In this document: positions 35,220 to 45,889 of the stretch, piece by piece
How the letters are laid out: every line of letters starts with the position of its first letter
Numbering within the stretch: position 1 is the first letter of the stretch
NCBI GenBank assembly: GCA_021018815.1
Contig: JAITYX010000046.1
Coordinates: 4,839,501 to 4,903,500, forward strand
Source of the DNA: Talinum fruticosum
Lineage: Eukaryota; Streptophyta; Magnoliopsida; Caryophyllales; Talinaceae
DNA: 64,000 nucleotides
Reading direction: 5' to 3'
Position numbers and translations under genes: made by a program
The notes under the pieces: generated by a model
What the model saw: only the letters and a program-made list of their open reading frames with translations
The model's database searches: none
Told to the model about the DNA's origin: nothing

Positions 35220-35440
35220 GTGAGCACGGTTCCATTCATAAAAATGTAAGAAGGACTGAGTCCGGACAAATTTTTAGGAGAAAACCATCTCCATCTGTTT
35301 TCCAAAAGAAAATCCTTTCAAAAAAAGACACACAGACTCGGTTCTCTAAACGGAAGACTCGGAATCGGACTAAACCCAAAGTCATTCAAATCGGGTTCCG
35401 AAAAACCTTCTTCCTCGAAAAGGACCACGAGTAAAGAGTG
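35220..35440 (+). pseudogene. Element A gag, C-terminal end
   Basis: Continues gag after insert G: FIKM, then basic text with RTRFSKRKTRNRTKP-like residues, ending before the protease-like region. It matches 55400-55650 of element C (KKRTEPRPAYRRKPSPP). Frameshifted. Confidence 0.7.
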
Positions 35441-38400
35441 TTACTTGGGTTCGTTAGAGGAAGTGAGAAAGGTTAGTTTGTTTCGTTTTGCGAGCTACTC
35501 GAAAAGATCAAAAGGGCATTGGTACCTTGACAGTGGATGCTTACGACATATGTCGGGAGACTTAGGACTCTTCTCCGAGTTAGAAAAGTACAATGGAGGA
35601 AAAGTCACATTTGGAGATGACAGCAAAGGTAATATAATCGGGATTGGCCAGATTGGAAAAGGAAGTAACCTGGTCGATCCAGTTTACCTTGTCAAGGGGT
35701 TAAAGTATAACCCGCTAAGCATCTCTCAATCGTGCGATAAAGGTCAAGAGGTAAGATTCACTCAAACCAACTGTTACATTTCGATGACACTAACAAGGAG
35801 ATCAAACTCTCGGGTAAGAGAACAGGTAACACTTACATTATTCCTCTTTCGACCCTAGTCGAACCTATCTTGTTTAAAAGCATCACTTCATGATGACTCA
35901 TGGAAATGGCATCATAGATTAGGCCATGTTAGCATGCATACTATTAAGAAATTGGCATCTCATGGTTTAGTCATAGGATTGCCCAATTGTGCTTTCAAGA
36001 AAAACAAAGTTTGTGAAGCTTGTACAAGAGGGAAACAAGTCGGATCATCATTCAAATCCTCGAAGACAGTTTCCACATTCAAGGTGCTTGAACTGCTACA
36101 TATGGACTTATGTGGTGAAATCCCTGTTAAGAGCCTCGGAGGTAAACCATATGTACTTGTTATTATTGATGATTACTCACGATTTACCTGGGTGTGTTTT
36201 CTCAAGCACAAAAATGAAGCATTCAAGGAGTTCAGCAAGCTCTGCAGAAAAATCCAAGTTGAGTCTCGGACTCGGATCCGGAGAATTCGAACCGACCATG
36301 AAAGGGAGTTTGACTACTCGGAATTCTCATAGTTTTGTGACAAGAATGGTATCTCTCACAACTTCTCAGCACCAAGAACTCCTCAACAGAATGGAGTAGT
36401 GGAGAGAAAGAATAGAACTCTTGAAGAAATAGCTAGGACATTGATGATTGAGCACAATCTACCCTACTATTTCTGGGCTGAGGTAGTCAACATAGCCAAC
36501 TACACTTTGAACAGATGCCTCATCGGACCCATTCTGAAGAAGACACCTTACGAGCTCTATAAAGGGAAGAAACCCAATATTTCATATTTCAAACCCTTTG
36601 GATGTAAGTGTTTTGTTCACAACAATGGTAAGGATCACCGACCAAGCTTGATGCTCGGTCGGATGAAGGTATTTTTCCGGGTTATTCCTCTCATAGTAAA
36701 GCTTATCGCATTTTTAATAAGAGAACTAACAAAGTGAAAGAAAGTATCCACGTTGTGTTTGATGAGCTTGAACAGGAAAAGCCAAGTGAATCATCATTCT
36801 CGGATCTAAAGCTCGAGCAGAGATGATGACCTTAACAAAAGTGAGCCTATCGAGAATCAAACCCAATCAGCTCGGAATGAAGTCACTTAGAACGAAGTGA
36901 CTCAGAATGAAACAACTCAAGAACCAGCTCGGAATGATGAAGGACAAACCGATAAACAAGTCCACTTATAACAAACTTCGAAGATTAACCAATTCAGCCT
37001 ACGAGATCCGGTGAATCGGAGAACAGGTAGAGCATTCAAATATGCTTCTACTCATCCACTAGAAAACGTATTATCTCGATATCAATAGTGGGGTAAGAAC
37101 TCGTTCCTCTCTTCGGAATCTATGTGCGTTCACTTCATTCATATAATTAACTCGAACCCAGAAATGCACTAGAGGCCCTAAATGAACCTGAATGGGTAGA
37201 GGCCATGCAAGAGGAACTCAATCAATTTGAAAGAAACCAAGTCCGGACTCGACTAAACGACCTTCCGACCACCCAGTCATAGGAACCAAATAGGTTTTCA
37301 AGAACAAACTGGATGAAGGTGGGTTGGTAGTCGAAACAAGGTTAGACTTGTGGCTCAAGGTTACAATCGGGAAGAAGGGATTGATTATGGGGAAACCTTA
37401 GCACCTGTTGCTAGAATCGAAGCCATTAGAATCCTGTTAGCATTTGCATCTAGCATGAATATCAAATTATATCAAATGGATGTTAAATGTGCTTTTCTCA
37501 ATGGTTTTATCGAAGAGGAAGTCTATGTTGAGCAGCCCCTTGGATTTGAAAACTCAGAATTTCCAAATCATGTTTTCAAACTTCAAAAAGCTCTTTATGG
37601 TCTTAAACAAGCTCCCGTGAGCGTGGTATGAAAGACTCGAGCAATTTGTTGGTTCAAAATGATTTTAGAAGAGGTCGGATCGACAAGACTCTCTTTATAA
37701 AAACCAAGGGGAAAGATTTCCTTATCGCTCGAGATATATGTCGACATAATTTTTGGAGCTACTAATAAAATTCTATGTCGAGATTTTTCTGAGTTAATGA
37801 GACAGAATTTCAAATGAGTATGATGGGAGAACTCAATTTCTTCCTCGGTCTACAAATCAAGCAAGAAAAAATGGAATCTATGTCCATCAATCAAAGTACA
37901 CCAAGGAGCTGCTGAAAAAGTATAAACTTCAAGATGTGAAGCATGCAGCGAACCCCTATGAGCAGTAGCTTGAAACTAGACTCGGACGATAAAGGTAAAG
38001 TAATAGATCGAAACTCTATCGAGGTATGTTTGGATCTTTGCTATATCTTACTTCCAGTAGACCAGATATAATGTTTAGTGTCTACTTATACGCAAGATTT
38101 CAAGCTAATCCAAAAGAATCACATCTCACTCGCGGTGAAGAGAATATTCGGATATCTTGCAGGGACTCGGAATTTAGGTCTATGGTACTCCAAAGACTCG
38201 GAACCGACTCTCACTCGGATACTCGGATGCTGATTACGCTAGATATAAAGTTGATAGAAAGAGCACTTCAGGGCGTGCCAATTTCTGGATCAATCCTTAA
38301 TATCTTGGCACTCGGAGAAGCAAAATTCGGTAGCTCTATCAACCGTCGAAGCTGAGTATATTGCGGCTGGAGCATGTTGTGCTCGGATTCTATGGATAAA

Positions 38401-38633
38401 ACAACACTTGAAGGACCTTGGACTTTCTTTCAAATTAGTGCCAATCAAGTGTGATAATCGGAGTGCAATCAGCATCACCAAAAATCCAGTTCAAGCACTC
38501 AAAGATGAAGCACATTGAGGTCGAGTATCATTTCTTAAGAGACCATTCCGAGAAAGGTGACATTGTACTCGAATTCATTCCTACAAATCTTCAACTAGCT
38601 GATATCTTTACTAAACCACCTAGTGAGGATTAG
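35441..38633 (+). pseudogene. Element A pol (protease, integrase, reverse transcriptase, RNase H)
   Basis: The protease start has YLDSGCLRHMSGD, with the active-site DSG kept. Gag-pre-integrase reads HRLGHVSMHTIKKLASHG. The integrase shows LLHMDLCGEIP (about 36100), RRIRTDHEREFDYSEFS then a stop (about 36290) and QNGVVERKNRT (about 36395), so all three acidic residues are visible. The reverse transcriptase has [19 protein letters not shown] (37350) and [19 protein letters not shown]. Its YVDD has lost one Asp codon (YVD then ATA, 37737-37748). RNase H has EYIAAGACCARILWIKQHL, CDNRSAISITK and ADIFTKPPSED then TAG at 38631. Multiple frameshifts. This is the best-preserved pol here. Confidence 0.9.
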
Positions 38634-39342
38634 TTTTGCTTCATTAGGAATGAGCTTGGTATGTTAAATGCATAATTATGTGCTTTCTATGTGAAAATCT
38701 CATTGCATGATTATGTGTTATGTGTTTACAATTCGTTGATAACCATTAGTTCAGTTGACTTAGTGATACCGAGCCGATAGTTATTATTTGCTTCCAATTT
38801 CGAGTCACTCAGAAACCGAGCTGAGTCAAACTCGGACTTTGAGAAAAATGGACATCAAACTTCGAAATCATCTCTAGATAAGTGGAGAATTTCGGAATTT
38901 TTTTCAATTTTTTTCTTTCTTCTTCTCTCCTACACGCCTTGATCGGACAACTAGCCGTTGAGAGACAAACTGTTGGAATTCTAACCATTGAGGAGAGAAC
39001 CATCACACCGGTCGAAGTGACTCGATGTAGAGTTGAGTCGAACGGATATCGAAGGTTGTTTATTTTCTTATAAATAGCACATATTCTCCTTCATTTCTTT
39101 ACTTTACTCCTCGCGTACTATCTCTCTCTCTCTCTCTCTCTCAATCAAATTCTCGTGAACAAGCGCTCCGTGATTAAAGCGACACCCCGTGCTCCGAAGC
39201 TTTGTGAAGATCATGTCAAGTAAGCTCCGTCGCTCTCAAACTCATTTCTCTTCTACCTCTTTCTTTTATCCTTCACTCTCTTCGAGTCTTCTTCTCTTCT
39301 ACTCTCTCTCTCAAAGTTTATCCTCTCTCTTTTCTCACCAAA
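38634..39342 (+). other. Element A spacer and leader before third ORF
   Basis: Gene-free, with a CT microsatellite at about 39120-39142. It carries the internal TATA box described separately. A CAAGTAAGC sequence near 39218 resembles a splice donor but no matching acceptor is clear. Confidence 0.5.
39069..39076 (+). promoter_or_regulatory. Internal TATA box upstream of third ORF, element A
   Basis: TATAAATA in TTCTTATAAATAGCACATAT, 267 bp before the ATG at 39343. Its context differs from the LTR TATA box but matches those in B, C and I (TATA....TAGCA, then TTCAT). Confidence 0.6.
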
Positions 39343-40957
39343 ATGCCGAAAAGAGGTTCTCACCCTGACTTTCTTGGTTCTCGCTACTAAGAAAACTCGC
39401 ACCAAGAGCCAAGAAGGCCTCTCAAATTCCAAACCCCTTGTCACCCAAAGCACCTTGCGCTGAATGATAAATTCTTTCCAACCACCAAATTTTTGTGGTT
39501 GTCTCACATACAATCGACTGGGGTTTATAACTTGTTTTGCTTCGACGAGTTCATCTATCCCGAACTCGTTTCGAGTTTTACACTCATCTTTCCAGCTCGA
39601 AGGTATTCTCACCTCCGGGGTTCGAACATAACTGTTCGCATCAATACTTCCCTCGTCCATCATCTCGTTCAAGGTCTCTTCCCTCTTCTTGAACAGTAAC
39701 CCAATTCCTTTCAATGAGGTCACCGACGACTTCTTTGAAAAGTATGCAAAAGAGTTCCCTAGGTCACGCAAAATTTTTTGTTGACTAAGCTAAAGTCGAA
39801 GCACATCTTCCGTGCTTCTTGATGATGAGAACATTCTTCTCACAGCACTCTAGCAAGGAGAACCCCAACTTCAAGCATCTCAAAGCAATTTTTGACATTC
39901 TAAAGGGCTACGAAGTATACCTCTTTCCTGCTATTATTGAGCAAATGGCAGTTGTGCCAGCTCAAACTCGGACCAAGAAGAACACCCCTCTTCCCTTCGG
40001 TGCTCTTCTTACCCTTATTTTCAAACAATTCAAGGTTCCTCTTCCCTCATATCTCGACCGCAGCTTCGAGGCTGCCATTGTAGTGGGCAAAAAGGAACTT
40101 CAGGGTACGGATACCGAGAAACCAAACCTGGTGTCCGGGTTCACAGCTCGAGCCGAGGCCACCTTCTCCACCTCGGACTCGGAAAGATGCCCCTCTTTCG
40201 CTTCCTGCTCCACCTGGTGGTGCCTCCACCTCGGTTGCTTCTAAAACACTCTCTTCCATTTTGTCCACAGCTTTCATGGACAAAATCTCCTCTATGGCCT
40301 TGGAACTCAAGGACCTCCTCCGGTCATTCAAGACTGTCTTTTAATTTATGACCATCAACCGAAAACCGCCCAATCTCAACTCCGAGAGCAACAGGACGTG
40401 CTCCTCGACATGAAGGCTCTGGTGAAGGAGCAGAGGGAGCCGATCGAGCTTCTTCGGAGAGACGATCCAAAGCAGCTCAGGATCAAGAAGACTCGGACAC
40501 TTCGAGGAATCCTTGAGCCCTGCCAAGTCCTCCTCGGAAAGAGGATAGGGTGAAGAAGAAGATCAAGAAGAAGCGGAAGAGCTCGCGGCTAATACAGCCT
40601 CTTTCGAGCCTGGTGAGCCGAAGGCCAGGAAGACCAAGAAGGACAAGGAGCAACAGCTGAGGTTCCAAGTGCTCCTAAAGCTCAACCGGAAGTGATCGGC
40701 TTAGACAGCTAGTCCGAGTGGGTCGAAGACCTTGCTGAACAAGGACAATCTGCGGTTGGTCAACCTGAGCACACCTCTCCAGTCGTTCGGGACGAGCCTC
40801 CGGATGAACTATTTCTAGGTAAGCCACTCGAAGTGAGCCTTTGCCAGAGATCCTCGTCCTCCCTCCACCGCGCTCAAGCACATCGTCAAGATCTTGTCGG
40901 CGCCGGCGCTCCACTCGTCCTTCCTCCTCAACTCGGACAAACCCATCCCCTCCTTAA
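39343..40957 (+). pseudogene. Third ORF of element A (env-like position)
   Basis: The ATG at 39343 opens MPKRGSHPDFLGS, then breaks. Conserved pieces follow: NDKFFPTTKFLWLSHIQSTG, FCFDEFIYPELVSSFT, MRTFFSQHSSKENPNFKHLK, FDILKGYEVYLFPAIIEQMA and TPLPFGALLTLIFKQFKVPL. The same order is seen in C, and partly in B and I. The C-terminal third is acidic and Lys/Glu-rich, ending in TRTNPSPP then TAA at 40955. The middle resembles the putative plant transposon protein family. Function unknown. Its place between pol and the 3' LTR is where Sireviruses carry an env-like gene, but I see no convincing signal peptide or membrane anchor. Confidence 0.6.
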
Positions 40958-41381
40958 TTTCTTAGTCTTTTTTTTAATTTCTTGTTTTTGTCTAGACATC
41001 ATGTACTTCGTGTTGTATTCTTCCCTTTTTTTTTTTTTTTTTTGCTGAAAGGCAAAGGGGAGAATAGATAGAAAATTAGATGTCTTGTTTAGGGGAGTCT
41101 CTCTCACCCTTTCTAAATATTTTACGTGAACTCAATGAGAATGCATTTCATTTCAAAGTTTCGAGTTCGTTGCTTAATGCAAGTATTTCTAAGTTTCCAT
41201 CCAATATATTTTCTTGCTCGAGCATTGTCTTTAAAAGCAATGCATTTCATTAATAATTTCGTGTATCTCGAACTTATGTCTTCTCTTGCTCCATGAACTA
41301 TGTTTCTTTTCGGAGCAAGTTTACAAATTCAAACTTTTATCACTAACAAAGTTTCTGTCTAAGTATGGAATGCCTTTCATC
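40958..41381 (+). other. Element A 3' untranslated region
   Basis: Holds a T run (about 41027-41042) and a second polypurine tract CAAAGGGGAGAA at 41053-41064, about 330 bp before the primary one. Extra polypurine tracts are typical of Sireviruses. Confidence 0.65.
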
Positions 41382-41393
41382 AAAAGGGGAGAT
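41382..41393 (+). promoter_or_regulatory. Element A polypurine tract
   Basis: AAAAGGGGAGAT directly before the LTR start TGAAGACTCGG. Confidence 0.85.
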
Positions 41394-42960
41394 TGAAGAC
41401 TCGGACTTTCATGTACTCGTTTCGAGTTCCATCAAGGAATCAGGTATAAGACTTCATCTCTTATAAGGTTTTCACTTCAAGACATTCCATGCATCTTAGA
41501 AACTTTTCTGAGTGATATAACAATTCTTCCGAGTGTTATAGTATCTATTATCGTTGTTTTCGCCGACTTTGATTGACTCGAAAGCATAATTCTATATGCT
41601 ACTTTTCACTCGGTTCGAGTCACCCAACACTCGGATATATTGCATGATTCAAACAAGTATCTTTTCGCGGAATAAACTCGAGTCCGACTTCGTGATTCGA
41701 AATTACTTTTTCCAAGTCAGCATATTTTATTTGAATTTTGTTTAGTCTAGATCAAGTCTGTTTACTCGATATTCTTTATCTAACTTGATTGCCTTCTAGA
41801 CTGACTAAGATGGAATTTGAGTTTCATGGATATTAGACTCAGAAAATTCCTTTTCTTTTCCGACAGATAATTAGTCACTTAATTATAATATTATCTCGTG
41901 TCTAATCTTGGATCAAAGTATTTTATACTTTGAGAACCAAATTGATTTGCTTTTGTAGGTTATTCAAACGAGGCTATCCTAAATTTGAATTATAAAAGTA
42001 ACCTAGGTTTCAAAACGTCAAATCACTAGCGGACAAGGCTTTTTCCACCTTTGACCTAGCCCCGGACATCGTGTCGGGGTTGTCCGTTTCCAAAAGTGGA
42101 AATCTACAACACCAAGCTCAACGGTGGTTTCCACCTTACTTTTCAAGACACCACCAGTGGTTTTGGGACTTCCAAAGGAGTCAAGAACCGTTGCTCAACG
42201 TTCATATCTCAACGGATATTTTACGAGTGACTCGGAAAATCCTTTACAATGGTAACAAAGGACTTCCAGTCAAAAGATGGACACAACGGCTAAGCTGCTT
42301 GGTCATCTATAAATAGAAGCCAACTTTCAAGACTTGAAGATTGCTTGAATCTATTGTTAATATACGTACTTGATTAAAAGTCATTGTATTCATTCTCAAT
42401 CTTCTACTTACAACTCCAACTCGTATTTCAGAACTTTCCGAGTTGTAAGGTCTTGTACTTAGTTACAAATAATTTTTTCTTACTCTCTAAGTAAGGTCCC
42501 TTGACATGAGTCGTAAGGGTTAACTCAGCTCGGTTGTCCCCGACTTGTAAGGGCTATCTCGGTCAGGAAGTACTAGATCGAGATAAGGGAATTTCGAGTC
42601 TAGGAAAACTTGTAAGGGGTTGTCTAAGGGAGCAACTCAATCAAGTCAGTCTACTGTATTTTGTGGACTCGAAATAGTGGATTTGACTTCGTGCTTGGAT
42701 TAGCACGGTCCGTGGTTTTCCGGCCCAAGAGGGTTTCTACGTACTTTTGTGTTATTAATTTTCTTAGTGCACTCTAGACTCGAGCAGTTTCGTTTAATCT
42801 ATTTCTTCACTCTTCACTAAATTCCGAGTTAGTGCTTTTCGAGCTCATCCCGACTCTTGCTCACCTCGGATTCACATATATATTAAATTTCAAGCAAATT
42901 TCATCATCACCCTATTCACCCCCTCTAGGGTGACTTAGCCTCTCCCTGAGAAAACCTTCA
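41394..42960 (+). mobile_element. Element A 3' LTR
   Basis: TGAAGACTCGG to GAAAACCTTCA, 1567 bp. Followed directly by the TTCCT duplication and by element B gag sequence. Confidence 0.92.
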
Positions 42961-43316
42961 TTCCTTCATAGGTGTTGACGAGTGTATCCCATACTTCTTT
43001 AGCTGTGTCACAGGTAGACACTCTATTGTATTCTTCGAGTTAATAGCACACATTAGAGTGTTCGAGCCTTGTAGTTCTTCCTGGACTTCTAATTTTCTTA
43101 CGTGGTGAACTCATATATCACCTTAGGTATAGATCTTGTTCCTTCCATCTTCATGGGTGTGAAGTTCCCATGTTAGATGATGTTCCAAATCACCTCATCA
43201 TAGTCCTGGATGAAGCACTCCATCATCTTTTTCCACTGTGTGAAGTTTGAACCTTTGAACTTGGGTGGTCTAGTGAATCATCTTCCTTCGTTGAAATCTC
43301 CATTATTCTGAGCCAT
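42961..43316 (-). pseudogene. Element B gag, N-terminal part
   Basis: The start codon would be the ATG at 43316. In its position the order ATG, GEF..GR, then PPKFKGSN-type residues matches A and I. The plus-strand text TTCCTTCATAGGTGTTGACGA continues the sequence cut at 29125 (compare 26970-27000 of element I). Frameshifts prevent expression. Confidence 0.8.
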
Positions 43317-43356
43317 CTGATCTTTAGACCTTTGGATTATGAGATCCTTTTGAAAG

Positions 43357-43374
43357 GCTAGACTACGATACCAA
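43357..43374 (-). promoter_or_regulatory. Primer-binding site of element B
   Basis: Coding strand TTGGTATCGTAGTCTAGC, a mutated initiator Met-tRNA type site directly next to the LTR. Confidence 0.75.
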
Positions 43375-43375
43375 T

Positions 43376-43744
43376 TGAAGGTTTGCTCTCGGAGAGGTTA
43401 AGTGACCTTAGAGGGGGTGAATAGGGTGATGGACGATTTTTTGAAATTACAAAGTATTCTACTCAGCAAACACTTAGAAAGTAATTTTGAGTACAAATTT
43501 AACTCAGAAACAAATAAAACACATAATATACGTGGAAACCCTCCCGGGCGAGAAAACCACGGACAATGCTAATCCAAGCAAAAAATCAACTCCACTATTT
43601 TGAATCCACAAAATACAAGGAATGACTCTTTTATAGAATTGCTCCCTTATAGAATTTTATTACATGTTTTCCTCTACTTAGAAATTCCCTTATCCGATCT
43701 AGTACTTCTTAACTAAGGTAAACTTTACAACTAGGGACAACCCA
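43376..43744 (-). mobile_element. Element B right (5') LTR, truncated
   Basis: Starts TGAAGGTTTGCTCTCGG and follows the LTR family for about 370 bp to GGGACAACCC. It then changes abruptly to gypsy antisense-gene sequence. No LTR end or target duplication marks the join. Confidence 0.8.
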
Positions 43745-44916
43745 GACAAACGTACAAAGGGATGTTGCGTAGTGTGTGTCCTAAATTGGGACCCCTTCCA
43801 ATGTTTAATGTACCATTCAATGGTACTATGGTTTCTAATCCAAGCCTCCCACCAAGAAGCATGATGATCAGTAACCATGCTCACTCGCTTGCACGGACAG
43901 AACTGTGTAGCTAGGTACAAATCCACATCCGTAGGAGCTCGAATCGGCTAAAGGTGCTCCATCAACCACATGTGCATATAACAAAAAACAATATATATAA
44001 TAAAAGTCTTGCACGGTTAAATTCAGCCTTATTTATGGTCCAACAGGAGAAAAATCATAAATAAAAAAGTAAGCCCAAAATCCAAGACTTTGGGTAGAGC
44101 CAGGAGGCTTTTTAGCCTCGGTGGCGCCTGACCGCCACCCCTCCGCCGACATCGCCCACCTAGCCTCATCACTTTGTTTTCGGATGTTATTTTACGCTTA
44201 CCTTTAATAAAAGGGGCTGCCAGCAAATTCCTCATCTAGGTTTGCTTCAACCCGGTCCAGCCATATAATAGTCTCAAGCAACGATCGGCGGAGTTAGGGA
44301 GTGGTGATCCTCCAATTGCTCCACGAAGCTCAGCGAGTGTAGCAGGAGCCATATCCATGTGACCTCCTACTACTAAGAAACCACCTATCAAACAGGTGAT
44401 TATGGCCCGACACCTCTAAATGAAGGCAGGCCCCTAGGAGTACATGGGACGATAGTGCTTTAGTAAGTTCATTAAGTGCACCTCATGCCTAATAAGAATC
44501 CAACTCGATTCCTATTGTTTAGCTCCAACAGGCGCTTCTAGGTTTTATGCATATTGGTGGAAGGCTTTAGCATCACGGTTTTAGTACGATGTTGAATGCC
44601 CGGAATGGCATTAAACTCTTCGAGTAGGGGACATAACTCCTTATCCCCAAACCTAAAAACGTGATAACATGAATCCCGAAGGCCACAGTAGCCCTTAGGA
44701 AAGTCCAATAGACTTTCATCTATCAAATACTAAATAAGGTATTCAGTCCATATTGGGACAATCCAACCTTATCAACATCTGTCATGTCATGCATCAACCA
44801 GGACAATTCGATTATATAATTCATATTCGAAGTGAAAGAGAAAATTCAAGGCGCTAGAGGAAATTTCTTAGGAAGCTGTTTTTCGAGGAAAATGTAGAAG
44901 AAGGTTTAGAAGGCAT
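43745..44916 (-). pseudogene. DUF7745-like pseudogene (antisense gene of gypsy piece X)
   Basis: The clearest part is near 44710-44590: LDFPKGYCGLRDSCYHVFRF, then GDKELCPLLEEFNAIPGIQ. This is the N-terminal signature of plant DUF7745-type proteins. It matches the plus-strand copy at about 6740-6850. A later segment includes SWWEAWIRNHSTIEWYIKHW (about 43855-43790). An upstream ATG at 44916 opens a short frame, but the conserved part is in another frame. The 3' end is cut at 43745 by the junction with element B. The gene runs against the plus-oriented LTR at 48.4-49.0 kb, hence antisense. Function unknown. Confidence 0.6.
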
Positions 44917-44942
44917 AATTTTCGGTATTCGGTTGAGGGTCC

Positions 44943-44950
44943 AATTTATA
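44943..44950 (-). promoter_or_regulatory. TATA-like box upstream of the antisense DUF7745 pseudogene
   Basis: Minus-strand TATAAATT, about 30 bp before the ATG at 44916. A single match, so low confidence. Confidence 0.35.
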
Positions 44951-45889
44951 GCAATCTCTAGGTTTAGAGTCCTGCTATGCCATGCCATTGAACACCGCCA
45001 GAACTCTCGGTCACTTGCTTGGCTAGTGCTCGCCGAGCTGGCCGGTCTAACTTCTTTTCGGCCGAGCACTCCTTGGGCCATTTCCTTTTTCCACTTCAGG
45101 CCAACTTTCGGCAAAGCCCTATTATGTTGGACCGTGCACTTACAAGTTCCTATTTTTCATTATATTAATTTCTTTTAAGGGCAATGGTAGCTAGTGCAAT
45201 CTCGTTCTATTTGTCTTTATAATTTTTCTTATGAGAAGGCCAGTTGTACGACATCCGATGGAAATCAATTGGGTTATCGTGACGATCAAGTGCTTGGAGA
45301 GGCAAGATGTCCATACAATCTTCGAGAAAAGCTAGGTCCTGCACCGGAAGAGCTAGGCCCGAAGGCGGATGTGCTAGGCCCGCTTGAAAACACTACGATG
45401 GTGTACACGCGAGTGAAGAGTGCTAGTAAGTGCCCGCTTTAGCCGTACCACCGGATGACATTTGTTGGATAGATGAGTGCGCTTGAGTCCCCGGGCCACC
45501 ATAGAAGCCTCCCGATGAAGACGATCTAGATCAACGCCTTTATAAAATAATGGAGCCATTAGCATATTTACTAAAAGCTCGGTGAATTTAGCATTTACAC
45601 TAACTAAGACTCACCTGGAATGTTTGGAAGGTCTTTCCGATGAATGTCTCGGATGCCTCTAAGGAGCGATCGGAACCTTATAGATATAGTTTCGGATTGT
45701 TTTTGATCGTATCTTGTAGGATTTATGGTGTTACCAAGACACTTTTAGCATACAACTAAAAGTAAAGAGCATAAAAATATTACCGCTTGCCGGTTTTAGG
45801 GAAGAGACACCCCACACACTCTTCTTTACAAATCTCCGGAATTCTCACATAAGGTGAGGATTCCCTAGGCTGAGAGACATAGACATCAA
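44951..45889. other. Spacer between antisense genes of X
   Basis: No supported gene. A short in-phase repeat (GAGCTAGGCCC.. and GTGCTAGGCCC..) lies at about 45349-45381. It may hold the 3' end of the upstream PMD pseudogene. Confidence 0.35.

Larger units (their letters stand above)
29126..42960 (+). mobile_element. Ty1/copia element A, Sirevirus-like, full-length structure
   Basis: All landmarks are present on the plus strand: 5' LTR 29126-30699, primer site 30701-30717, gag, pol, third ORF, polypurine tract 41382-41393 and 3' LTR 41394-42960. TTCCT is duplicated at 29121-29125 and 42961-42965. A 2.9-kb solo LTR-like insert (32315-35219) interrupts gag. Without it the element is about 10.9 kb, fitting Sirevirus size. 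All ORFs carry frameshifts, so it is not autonomous now. Confidence 0.92.
9747..43744 (-). mobile_element. Ty1/copia element B, Sirevirus-like, split by nested inserts
   Basis: B's own parts are the left LTR 9747-11180, third ORF, pol remnant and gag 3' part up to 15318, then gag 28828-29125, gag 42961-43316, primer site and right LTR fragment 43357-43744. Joining these segments gives one continuous minus-strand order. The joins are proved by target duplications: CTAGG on both sides of element I, and TTCCT on both sides of element A. The right LTR stops after about 370 bp at a gypsy sequence, so the 5' end of B is missing. Confidence 0.85.
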
